Source: Vulcanimicrobium sp035943995
GTDB taxonomy: Bacteria; Vulcanimicrobiota; Vulcanimicrobiia; Vulcanimicrobiales; Vulcanimicrobiaceae
Length of the DNA: 64,000 bases
Reading direction: 5' to 3'
Assembly (NCBI GenBank): GCA_035943995.1
Contig: DASZBS010000101.1
Location: 6,881 to 70,880 of the forward strand
Shown piece after piece: positions 25,731-34,157 of the stretch (position 1 is the stretch's first letter; every line of letters begins with the position of its first letter). The notes under the pieces are model-generated. The model was not told the DNA's origin. It made no database searches and saw nothing but the letters and a program-made list of their open reading frames with translations. Position numbers and translations under genes: made by a program.

Positions 25731-27154
25731 GCACCGCCGCCGAACATGCCGCTGCGATCGAGACGCGCAATCCCGCCACCGGCGAGGTCATCCGAAGCTA
25801 CGAACCGCACGACCGTGCCGCGGTCGACGCGCGCTTGGATGCTGCCGTCGCCGCGCAGCGGAGCTGGCGCGACACGTCGTTCGACGAGCGCGGCGAGCGG
25901 CTGCGCGCGGCGGCGCTGTATCTGCGCGAGCACAAGGGCGAGCTTGCGGCGCTCGCGACGCGCGAGATGGGCAAGCCGATCGCCGAGGCGGAGGCTGAGG
26001 TCGAGAAGTGCGCCGTCTCCTGCGAGTGGTTCGCCGCCAACGCGCAGCGCTTGTTGGCGAACGAAACTATCGCGTCGAGCGCGACGCGCAGCTACGTCGC
26101 GTTTCGGCCGCTCGGCGTGCTGCTCGCGATCATGCCGTGGAACTTTCCGTACTGGCAGGTGTTTCGCGCGGCCGCGCCCGCGCTCATGGCGGGCAACGTG
26201 ATCGTCCTCAAGCACGCCGCGAACGTCACCGGCGTCGCGCTGAAGATCGAAGAGATCTTCCGCGCGAGCGGCTTTCCGGTCGGCACGTTCACCACGCTGC
26301 TCGTCGGCAGCAAAGCGATGGAGCCGATTGTGCTCGACGACCGCATCGCGGCGGTGACGCTCACCGGCAGCGAAGCCGCGGGCGCGTCGGTCGGCGCCGC
26401 CGCTGGCAAAGCGATCAAGAAGACCGTGCTCGAGCTGGGCGGCTCGGACTACTTCATCGTGCTCGCCGACGCCGATCTGGAGCAGGCGGCGGAGATCGGT
26501 GTCAAAGCGCGTTTTCAGAACACCGGGCAGAGCTGCATCGCCGCGAAGCGGTTCATCATCGAGGATGCGGTGTACGACGCGTACGCCGAAGCGTTCGTGC
26601 GCAAGACGCGTGCGCTCAAAGTCGGTGACCCGACCGAGCGCGACACGAAGATCGGCCCAATGGCACGCACGGATTTGCGCGACGAGCTCGTCGCGCAGGT
26701 GCGCGACACCGTCGCGGCCGGCGCGAAGCTGCTCGCCGGCGGCGAACCGCTGCCGGGCGACGGCGCGTACGTCGAAGCCACGGTTGTCGGCGACGTCGCG
26801 CCGGGGATGCGCATGGCGGCCGAAGAGACGTTCGGTCCGGCGGCCGCGCTCATGCGCGCGCGCGACGCCGCGCACGCGGTCGAGCTCGCGAACAACTCGC
26901 GCTTCGGCTTGGGCGGCAACCTCTGGACGCGCGACATCGCCAAAGCGGAAGAACTCGCCGCGCAGCTCGAGTCGGGCAACTGCTTCATCAACGGGATGAC
27001 GGCGTCCGACCCGCGGCTGCCGTTCGGCGGCGTGAAAAAGAGCGGCGTCGGCCGGGAGCTGTCGGAGTTCGGGATCCGCGAGTTCGTCAACGTGCAGACG
27101 GTGTGGATCGGGCCCGACACCGCCGCCGCCGCCGCGGTCCGGCCGGCCGAATAG
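25727..27154 (+). CDS. NAD(P)-dependent aldehyde dehydrogenase, succinate-semialdehyde type
   Basis: This 475-aa ALDH has the cofactor and catalytic signatures MPWNFPYWQVFRAAAP, VLELGGSD (Glu236) and FQNTGQSCIAAKRF (nucleophile Cys270). It also has EETFGP and the C-terminal DPRLPFGGVKKSGVGRELSEFGIREFVN. The overall pattern is closest to succinate-semialdehyde dehydrogenases (GabD/Sad). It starts at ATG 25727, overlapping the HNH stop, and ends the coupled nrdR-to-ALDH string. Confidence 0.92.
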   Translation: MSTAAEHAAAIETRNPATGEVIRSYEPHDRAAVDARLDAAVAAQRSWRDTSFDERGERLRAAALYLREHKGELAALATREMGKPIAEAEAEVEKCAVSCEWFAANAQRLLANETIASSATRSYVAFRPLGVLLAIMPWNFPYWQVFRAAAPALMAGNVIVLKHAANVTGVALKIEEIFRASGFPVGTFTTLLVGSKAMEPIVLDDRIAAVTLTGSEAAGASVGAAAGKAIKKTVLELGGSDYFIVLADADLEQAAEIGVKARFQNTGQSCIAAKRFIIEDAVYDAYAEAFVRKTRALKVGDPTERDTKIGPMARTDLRDELVAQVRDTVAAGAKLLAGGEPLPGDGAYVEATVVGDVAPGMRMAAEETFGPAAALMRARDAAHAVELANNSRFGLGGNLWTRDIAKAEELAAQLESGNCFINGMTASDPRLPFGGVKKSGVGRELSEFGIREFVNVQTVWIGPDTAAAAAVRPAE

Positions 27155-27229
27155 CGCCGGACCAGGGGGTTCTCGCGGGCCCCGCCAAAGGGGCACGACT
27201 GCTCGCTTGGCAGCGAAGGGCGCGACACG

Positions 27230-28774
27230 ATGAGTGAAACGATACGAAAGCTGTCCGTCGTGGATTCGGCCTTTTTGTTCGCCGAAACCGCGGAATGTCC
27301 GATGCACGTCGGCAGCCTGACCATCGTCAAGCTGCCCGACGGCTACGACGGCGATTTCTACGAAGATTTCAAGGCGCGGATCGCGAGCCGCCTGCACCTC
27401 GCCAAGAGCCTGCGCTGGAAGCTGGCGCAGACGCCGTTCGACATCGACCGCCCCAGTTGGGTGGAGGACGAGCAGTTCGACCTCGACCGGCACGTGCTGC
27501 GCGGCGCGCTGCCCGAGCCGCACGACCGCAACACGGCGCAGCGCCTCGCGGGCTGGCTGCACGCCAAGACGCTCAACCGCGCGCGGCCGCTGTGGGAGAT
27601 CTACATCTTCGACGGTATGCCGAACAACGAGGCGGCGATCTACTCGAAGATGCACCACGCGCTCATCGACGGCGGTGCGGGCGCGGCGCTGACCGAGATC
27701 TTGTACGAGACGTCCGCCGAACCGCAGCCGGCCGCCGCGGCACCGTCCGCGCCCGCGCCGAGCGGCACGGCGGCGCGGAAGCAAGACGTGCGCGACGTCG
27801 CGTCGTCGATGTTCGCCGCCTACGCGGAGCTGTGGCGCGCGCCGTACCAGCAGACGTCGCTCGGCAACCTCGAATTACCGCGCAGCGGCGGAACCGACCT
27901 CGCGTCGGTCCTGCTCGACGCGACGATCCATTCGGTCGAGTGGCCGCTGCGGATGAGCGCGAACTTCGCCGAGATCGCAACCGCATACTCGGCCGCCCTG
28001 TCGAACGCGTTCAAGCCCGAGTCGCTCAAAGCGCTGGACTTGCTCTCGGCGCCGTCGACGCCGATCAACGTCGCGATCTCGTCCGAGCGCAGCTTCGCCG
28101 GCGTGACGGTGTCGATGGCGCGCGTGAAGGCGATCGCCGCGAAAGCCGGCGGCAAAGTGAACGACGTGGTGCTCGCGCTTTCGAGCGGCGTGCTGCGACG
28201 CTACCTGAACGAGCTCGAAGCGCTGCCGAAGAAGTCGCTCACCGCGTTCGTGCCGATCTCCGCGCGCGAGAAGGGCGACGCGGAGCTGAAGAACCAGGTG
28301 TTCGGCATGGTCGTCCCGCTCGCGACGGACGTCGACGACCCGAAGGCGCGGCTCACCGCGATCGTCGCGAGCGCCGCGACGTCGAAGGAGTTGGCGAACC
28401 CGTTTCGCGCGCTGATCCCGCATTTCGCCGACATCCCGACGTTCGGTACGCCGATGGTGCTTCAGCTACTCGCCGTCTTCCTCGGGCGCTCCCAGCTCGC
28501 GAACAGCGTGCCGCCGCCGATGAACGTGGTCGTGTCGAACGTGTTCTTCTCGCGCACGCCGATCTACATCGCGGGCGCGCAGATCGAGCACGTCTACCCG
28601 ATGTCGATCCCCGTGCACGGCCAAGCGCTCAACATCACGGTGCACGGCTACGTCGACGGGCTCGACTTCGGCTTGATGGCGGCGGCCAACGTCATCCCGG
28701 ACGTCACGCGGCTCACCGGGATGCTGACCGCCGAGCTGGACGAGCTCGAGCGCGCGTACGGATCGGCCGCTTAG
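27230..28774 (+). CDS. wax ester synthase/acyl-CoA:diacylglycerol acyltransferase
   Basis: This 514-aa WS/DGAT enzyme esterifies acyl-CoA to fatty alcohols or diacylglycerol and makes storage lipid at the membrane. The condensation-type motif HHALIDG (His142-His143...Asp147) is intact. The N-terminal LSVVDSAFLFAETAECPMHVGSL and the C-terminal NVVVSNVFFSRTPIYIAGAQI are family hallmarks. A reasonable AAGGG ribosome site precedes ATG 27230. It is followed after 4 bp by a fatty-acid hydroxylase-type P450, suggesting linked acyl-chain modification. Confidence 0.93.
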   Translation: MSETIRKLSVVDSAFLFAETAECPMHVGSLTIVKLPDGYDGDFYEDFKARIASRLHLAKSLRWKLAQTPFDIDRPSWVEDEQFDLDRHVLRGALPEPHDRNTAQRLAGWLHAKTLNRARPLWEIYIFDGMPNNEAAIYSKMHHALIDGGAGAALTEILYETSAEPQPAAAAPSAPAPSGTAARKQDVRDVASSMFAAYAELWRAPYQQTSLGNLELPRSGGTDLASVLLDATIHSVEWPLRMSANFAEIATAYSAALSNAFKPESLKALDLLSAPSTPINVAISSERSFAGVTVSMARVKAIAAKAGGKVNDVVLALSSGVLRRYLNELEALPKKSLTAFVPISAREKGDAELKNQVFGMVVPLATDVDDPKARLTAIVASAATSKELANPFRALIPHFADIPTFGTPMVLQLLAVFLGRSQLANSVPPPMNVVVSNVFFSRTPIYIAGAQIEHVYPMSIPVHGQALNITVHGYVDGLDFGLMAAANVIPDVTRLTGMLTAELDELERAYGSAA

Positions 28775-28778
28775 AACC

Positions 28779-31700
28779 TTGAGCGACATGCTCTCGCGCG
28801 ACGCGCTCGAAGCGATCCCGAACCCGCCGAAGAAGCCGATCCTCGGCAACATGCTCGACGTCAGCGCCTCCGCGCCGATCCAAAACCTCGTCGCGCTGGC
28901 GCGCGAGCTCGGGCCCATCTTCCAGCTCGACATGATGGGCAAGCCCATCACGGTGGTGTCCGGGTTTTCGCTCGTCGACGAGCTCAGCGACGAGTCGCGC
29001 TTCGACAAGTCGGTGCGCGGCGCGCTCCACCGCGTGCGCACGATCTCGGGCGACGGATTGTTCACCGCGTACACCACCGAGCCGAACTGGTCCAAAGCGC
29101 ACAACATCCTGCTGCCCAACTTCGGCGACCGCGCGATGCAGGGCTATCACCCGATGATGCTCGACGTCGCCGAGCAACTGATGCTCAAGTGGGAGCGGCT
29201 CAACCCGGACGACGAGGTGGACGTCGTCCACGACATGACGGCGCTCACGCTCGACACGATCGGAATCTGCGGCTTCGGCTACCGCTTCAACTCGTTCTAC
29301 CGCGAGGACAACCACCCGTTCGTCGACGCGATGGTCGATGCGCTCGAGATCTCGATGAGCCAGCGCGGCCTGCCGTTCGAAGAGATCTTCACGCGCCCGC
29401 GCCAGGCGCGGCTCGCGGGCGACGCGCAGTACCTCAACAAAGTGGTCGACCAGATCGTGCACGACCGCAAGGAAGCGCGCGCGGCGCAGGCCGACGAGCC
29501 GCAGAAGAAAGACATGCTGGACTACATGCTAGCGGGTGTGGACCGCAAGTCCGGCGAGCGGCTCGACGACACGAACATCCGCTACCAGATCATCACATTT
29601 CTGATCGCGGGCCACGAGACGACCAGCGGCTTGTTGTCGTTCACGACGTACTTTTTGCTGAGCAACCCCGAGGTGTTGGCGAAAGCGTACGAGGAAGTCG
29701 ATCGCGTGCTCGGCACGGACCTGTCCGTCAAGCCGACGATGAAGCAGGTCAACGCGCTGACGTACGTGCAGCAGATCCTCAAAGAGTCGCTGCGGCTGTG
29801 GCCGACGGCGCCGGCGTTCGCGCTCCTGCCGTACAAGGACGAGGTGATCGGCGGCAAGTACGCGCTCAAGGCGCGCGCGCAGGTTGTCGTGTTGCTACCG
29901 GCGTTGCACCGCGACCCTGCGGTTTGGGGCGAGCGCGCGGAGATCTTCGATCCGGAGAACTTCGCGCCCGAGCGTGAGCGCGCGCGCCCGATCAACGCGT
30001 ACAAGCCCTTCGGCAACGGTCAGCGCGCGTGCATCGGGCGGCAGTTCGCGATGCAAGAGTCGGCGCTCGTCATCGGCATGATGCTGCAGCGGTTCCGGCT
30101 GATCGACCATACGCGCTATCAGCTCAAGCTCAAGGAGACGCTGACGATCAAGCCCGAGGGGCTGAAGATCAAGGTGCGGCCGCGCGTGCACAAGACCCCG
30201 GCGGCGCCTGTTGCGGTGACGCCGCAAGCACCGGCGCGGCGCAACGGCGCCGCACCGTCCGGTGCGACGGCGGGCGCGCCGCCTGCACAGTTGCCCGTGC
30301 ACGGGACGCCGCTGCTCGTCCTGTTCGGGTCGAACTTGGGGACGTCGGAAGACGCTGCGCGCCGGGTCGCGGACCTCGCGGCGGGGCAGGGCTTCGACGT
30401 GCGCGTCGCGTGGCTCGACGATTTCGCCGGCAAGTTGCCGGCGGAAGGCGGCGTCCTCATCGTGTGCGCGTCGTACAACGGCGCGCCGCCCGACAACGCC
30501 GCCGCGTTCTATCAGTGGCTGCAAGACGGCATGGCGCCCGACGCGCTCGCGGGCGTGCAGTACGCGGTGTTCGGCTGCGGCAACCGTAACTGGGCGTCGA
30601 CGTATCAGGCGGTGCCCCGCTTCGTCGACGAAAAGCTTGCGGAGTTCGGTGCGGCGCGGCTGTTCGCGCGCGGCGAGGGCGACGCGCAGGAAGACCTCGA
30701 CGGCCAGTTCCGCGCGTGGCGCATCGCGCTGTGGCAGCAGGTCGCCAAGGACTTCGGCGTCACGTTCGACGCCGGCGCGGAGTCCGACACGCGCCCGCGG
30801 TACGCGGTCGAGGTTGTCGCGGGGCCGCAAGCCAACCCGCTCGCCGCCGTGCACGGCGCGAACGCGATGCGCGTGCTCGCCAACCGCGAGCTGCAGACGT
30901 CGGGCCAGCGCTCGACGCGGCACCTCGAGATCGCTCTACCCGCGGACGCGAAGTACGGCGTCGGCGATCATCTCGGCGTGGTCGCGGAGAACCCGCCGGC
31001 CGTGGTCGCGCGCGCGTTGCGGCGGTTCGGCTTTGCGGACGACACGTACGTTCGGTTGAGCGCGGCGTCGTCGCGGCCCGCGGCGCTGCCCGTCGACACG
31101 CCGGTGTCGCTCGAACGATTGCTCGCGCACCACGTCGAGCTGCAGCATCCTGCGACGCGCAAGCAGATCGCGACGCTGGCGGAGCACACGCAGTGCCCGA
31201 ATACGAAGCCGCGCCTGGAAGCGCTGGCCGCCGACGACACGGAAACGTCGGCCTACCGGACCGAGGTGAAGCGCAAGCGGCGCTCGGTGCTCGACCTGCT
31301 CGACGAGAACCCTGCCTGCGAGCTACCGTTCGAGACGTTCCTCGACATGCTCCCTGCGATGACGCCGCGCTACTACTCGATCTCGTCGTCGCCGCTCGCG
31401 GAAGCGGACCGGTGCAGCATCACCGTCGGCGTTGTGCGCGAGCCGGCTTGGTCGGGCCACGGCACGTTCGAAGGCGTCGCGTCGACGTACCTGGAGCGCC
31501 ATGCCGGGGAGCAGACGATCGACGCGTTCGTGAAAGACTCGAAGAGCGGCTTCCGGCTGCCGGACGATCCGTCGAAGCCGATCGTGATGATCGGGCCAGG
31601 TACGGGACTCGCGCCGTTCCGCGGCTTCTTGCAAGAACGCGAAGCGCTCAAGCGGGACGGCAAAGCGCTCGGGCGAGCGATGCTGTTCTTCGGTTGTCGG

Positions 31701-32036
31701 CATCCGGATCGGGATTATCTGTATCGCGAAGAGCTGGAGCGCTGGTCCGCGGACGGCGTCGTGGAGCTGCACGTCGCGTTCTCGCGGCTGGGCGAAGCGA
31801 AGCGGTACGTCCAGCACGACATCGCGCAGTATGCCGATGACGTGTGGTCGGTGCTCGACAACGACGGCGTCGTGTACGTGTGCGGCGACGGCAGCCGCAT
31901 GGAACCGGACGTCCGCGCGACGCTCATCGATCTCTACCGCCGCAAGTCCGGCGTGGACGAAGCGGCCGCGAACCGCTGGCTCGAGACGCTGACCGCGAAC
32001 AAACGGTACAACCTCGACGTCTGGGGCTCGACGTAG
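28779..32036 (+). CDS. self-sufficient CYP102-type P450/reductase fusion
   Basis: This 1085-aa fusion resembles P450 BM3, which hydroxylates fatty acids using NADPH. The haem domain (1 to about 460) has AGHETTSGLLSF (I helix), KESLRLWP (ExxR) and PFGNGQRACIGRQFA with ligand Cys418. A Pro/Ala linker leads to a flavodoxin domain (LLVLFGSNLGTSEDAA, VFGCGNRNW). An FAD/NADP reductase follows (PRYYSISSSP, IMIGPGTGLAPFRGFLQE, GCRHPDRDYLY, YVCGDGSRM). TTG 28779 is four bases after the WS/DGAT stop; ATG 28788 is an alternative. Confidence 0.95.
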   Translation: MSDMLSRDALEAIPNPPKKPILGNMLDVSASAPIQNLVALARELGPIFQLDMMGKPITVVSGFSLVDELSDESRFDKSVRGALHRVRTISGDGLFTAYTTEPNWSKAHNILLPNFGDRAMQGYHPMMLDVAEQLMLKWERLNPDDEVDVVHDMTALTLDTIGICGFGYRFNSFYREDNHPFVDAMVDALEISMSQRGLPFEEIFTRPRQARLAGDAQYLNKVVDQIVHDRKEARAAQADEPQKKDMLDYMLAGVDRKSGERLDDTNIRYQIITFLIAGHETTSGLLSFTTYFLLSNPEVLAKAYEEVDRVLGTDLSVKPTMKQVNALTYVQQILKESLRLWPTAPAFALLPYKDEVIGGKYALKARAQVVVLLPALHRDPAVWGERAEIFDPENFAPERERARPINAYKPFGNGQRACIGRQFAMQESALVIGMMLQRFRLIDHTRYQLKLKETLTIKPEGLKIKVRPRVHKTPAAPVAVTPQAPARRNGAAPSGATAGAPPAQLPVHGTPLLVLFGSNLGTSEDAARRVADLAAGQGFDVRVAWLDDFAGKLPAEGGVLIVCASYNGAPPDNAAAFYQWLQDGMAPDALAGVQYAVFGCGNRNWASTYQAVPRFVDEKLAEFGAARLFARGEGDAQEDLDGQFRAWRIALWQQVAKDFGVTFDAGAESDTRPRYAVEVVAGPQANPLAAVHGANAMRVLANRELQTSGQRSTRHLEIALPADAKYGVGDHLGVVAENPPAVVARALRRFGFADDTYVRLSAASSRPAALPVDTPVSLERLLAHHVELQHPATRKQIATLAEHTQCPNTKPRLEALAADDTETSAYRTEVKRKRRSVLDLLDENPACELPFETFLDMLPAMTPRYYSISSSPLAEADRCSITVGVVREPAWSGHGTFEGVASTYLERHAGEQTIDAFVKDSKSGFRLPDDPSKPIVMIGPGTGLAPFRGFLQEREALKRDGKALGRAMLFFGCRHPDRDYLYREELERWSADGVVELHVAFSRLGEAKRYVQHDIAQYADDVWSVLDNDGVVYVCGDGSRMEPDVRATLIDLYRRKSGVDEAAANRWLETLTANKRYNLDVWGST

Positions 32037-32045
32037 GCCGGCGTC

Positions 32046-32441
32046 GTGGCGACGTGGGATCAGGTCCGGCGGTACGCTCTAGCACTGCCCGGCGCGGTGG
32101 AAGCGACCGCGTACGGCGACGCGGCATGGAAGGTCAACAAGAAGCTCTTCGTGTGGGAACGGCCGCTTCGGAAGTCGGATCTCGCAGCGCTCGGTGATGC
32201 GGCTCCGAAGGGTCCGGTCCTCGGGGTGCGCACCGCCGATCTCGAGATGAAAGAGGCGTTGCTGCGAAGCGAGCCCCACGCGCTTTTTACGATACCGCAT
32301 TTCGACGGCTATCCGGCGGTGCTCGTGCAGCTCGACAAGATCTCGGCCAACTCCCTGAAGCGGCTCATCGTGGAGGCGTGGATCGCACGCGCACCGGAGC
32401 GATCGGTGCGCGAATACCTCGCGACCCCGAAACGCTCCTAG
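32046..32441 (+). CDS. MmcQ/YjbR-family protein
   Basis: This 131-aa protein of the MmcQ/YjbR family has a CyaY-like fold and is often called DNA-binding, though the role is unclear. It shows the N-terminal VRRYALALPGAVEATAYGDAAWKVNKKLFVWER and the C-terminal IPHFDGYPAVLVQLDKISANSLKRLIVEAW. The start is GTG 32046. Its TAG shares bases with the stop of the convergent gene. Confidence 0.85.
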   Translation: MATWDQVRRYALALPGAVEATAYGDAAWKVNKKLFVWERPLRKSDLAALGDAAPKGPVLGVRTADLEMKEALLRSEPHALFTIPHFDGYPAVLVQLDKISANSLKRLIVEAWIARAPERSVREYLATPKRS

Positions 32442-33334
32442 AGCGAGTTCCAGGCGTCCGCCTTGATGTCGCCGACGATCGCGAATCCGCCGTGGCCGTC
32501 GGGCTTCACCACGACCGCCTCGGCTTCGAGAAGGTCGAGCCCCGTGACCGCCTTGGCGTTGAAGCCGTGCGTGACGACGACGTTGTCCTTGCCCGGCGCG
32601 GGCGGTGCCGCGAGCAGCGGCTTCAACGCGGCGGCAGCCTCCGCGCGCGCAGCTGCATCCTTCACGGCGTGATCGCCGAGGCCGCGCATCACATCGGCGT
32701 GACCGAAGATCAGCTCTCCGGATTCTCTCGCGCGGCAGTACGGGCTCGCCTCGACATCACCGATGGGAAGCCCGAGCTCGGCAACGCGCTCGCCGATCGT
32801 CCGCGCCGTGTCGCGGCCCTCCGGCGAAAGGTTCCGCTGCGTGGTACAGTCGCCGAGATCGACGGTATCGGAGTCTAGTTTCTCCTCCGTTGCGGCGTGT
32901 CGCATGAGGATGACGTATCCGCCTCCACGCAACGCTTGAACAAGGGCTTCGCCCTGCAACTGAGCGCCTTGAGCCGACGACACCGTGGGGACGAGCGCGA
33001 TGATGACCGTGCCTTTCCTGAACGTATGGATCGTGCAGTGATACGGGTAGCTCCCGGGCGTCGCAAAGGTGTGGACGTAACGCTGCTTTTCGTCCAAGCG
33101 CCCGGAGTCGAAGATCGCGGTGTCGGAAGTGACCGTATGTGTCTCGTCGTCGCTGTTGACGAACGTGACCTTGTCACCGGCGCGCACGTGGATGATCGCC
33201 GGCGCGAACGCGTCGTTGGCGATCGTCACGGTGCCGCGTGGCGGCTGCGACGTAGCCCCGGCGGCGACGCGGGCAGTGGGAACGAGTGCCGCGACAAAGA
33301 GAAGTGCCGCAGCAAAGGCGAGCAAAGGTTTCAT
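32438..33334 (-). CDS. exported cupredoxin-histidine phosphatase fusion
   Basis: This 298-aa protein has a signal peptide (MKPLLAFAAALLFVAALVPT). Residues about 35-115 form a plastocyanin-like cupredoxin domain (VTIANDAFAPAIIHVRAGDKVTFVNSDD, ETHTV, YPYHCTIHTFRKG). The histidine-phosphatase fold that follows (VILMRHAATEE, LSPEGRDTARTIGERV, ASPYCRARES, VVVTHGFNAKAVTG) keeps its two key histidines and arginines. The copper ligands His, Cys and His are present. The methionine usual in CTIHPFM-type sites is Arg here. I know of no described protein joining these domains, so the role is open. Confidence 0.85.
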   Translation of the reverse strand: MKPLLAFAAALLFVAALVPTARVAAGATSQPPRGTVTIANDAFAPAIIHVRAGDKVTFVNSDDETHTVTSDTAIFDSGRLDEKQRYVHTFATPGSYPYHCTIHTFRKGTVIIALVPTVSSAQGAQLQGEALVQALRGGGYVILMRHAATEEKLDSDTVDLGDCTTQRNLSPEGRDTARTIGERVAELGLPIGDVEASPYCRARESGELIFGHADVMRGLGDHAVKDAAARAEAAAALKPLLAAPPAPGKDNVVVTHGFNAKAVTGLDLLEAEAVVVKPDGHGGFAIVGDIKADAWNSL

Positions 33335-33376
33335 GACCGCCCTACGCCGCCACGGTCCGAGACGGTTCGGCGCCAG

Positions 33377-34135
33377 TTACATGCTGTTGATCGACTGGCC
33401 GCCGTCGACGACGAGCGCCTCGCCCGTCATGAACGAGCCCGCGTTCGAAGCGAGCAGCAGCAGCGGTCCCGTAAGCTCGTTAAGGTCGCCGATGCGGCGT
33501 TGCGGGACGCGCTTGAGCGATGCTTGCGCCCAGTCGGTCTTCAGGAAATCGGCGTTGATCTCGGTCGAGAAATAGCCGGGGCAGAGTGCGTTCACGCGGA
33601 TGTTGTAGCGCGCGAACTCCCAGGCCATGCTTCGGGTGAGGTGAATGAGCCCCGCTTTGCTCGCCATGTACGGCGCTACCGCCGGCGATACGCGCAAGCC
33701 GAGGATCGACGCTATGTTCACGATGCTGCCCGGCTTTTTCGCTGCGACCAGCCGGCGCGCCGCTTCGCGCGCGACGAGGAACGGTCCGCGCAAGTTCACT
33801 TCCACCACGCTGTCCCATTCGTCGGTGTCCATCTGCAGGATCAGGTGCTCGCCGCTGATGCCCGCGTTGTTCACGACGATGTCGCACAGTATGCCGTCTG
33901 CGGCAAGCTGTTCGAAGCCCGCAGTGATCGACGCCTCGTCAGTCACGTCCATCGTGAGTGGGCGTGCTCGGTCGCCCAGCCGCTTCGCATCGGCCTCGAT
34001 GCGGTCGGTGCGGCGCGCGGCGAGCACCACCGTGGCACCCGCATCGTGCAGCACCTGCGTGAAGTGCCGGCCCAGGCCGGACGACGCGCCCGTGACCAGC
34101 GCGACGCGACCGTCGAGCGAGAACAGATCGTTCAT
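33377..34135 (-). CDS. short-chain dehydrogenase/reductase
   Basis: This 252-aa classical SDR has the cofactor loop VTGASSGLGRHFTQV, VNNAGISGE, the catalytic Ser in VNIASILGL, and Tyr-Lys in YMASKAGL (YxxxK). The tail GEALVVDGGQSI matches FabG-like 3-oxoacyl reductases. The Arg-rich loop ARRTDRI after the second strand favours NADPH. It lies 22 bp downstream of the carboxylase gene on the same strand and probably belongs to that transcript, which fits acyl-chain metabolism. Confidence 0.92.
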   Translation of the reverse strand: MNDLFSLDGRVALVTGASSGLGRHFTQVLHDAGATVVLAARRTDRIEADAKRLGDRARPLTMDVTDEASITAGFEQLAADGILCDIVVNNAGISGEHLILQMDTDEWDSVVEVNLRGPFLVAREAARRLVAAKKPGSIVNIASILGLRVSPAVAPYMASKAGLIHLTRSMAWEFARYNIRVNALCPGYFSTEINADFLKTDWAQASLKRVPQRRIGDLNELTGPLLLLASNAGSFMTGEALVVDGGQSINSM

Positions 34136-34157
34136 TGCGATTTGCCTTTCGTGTGCG

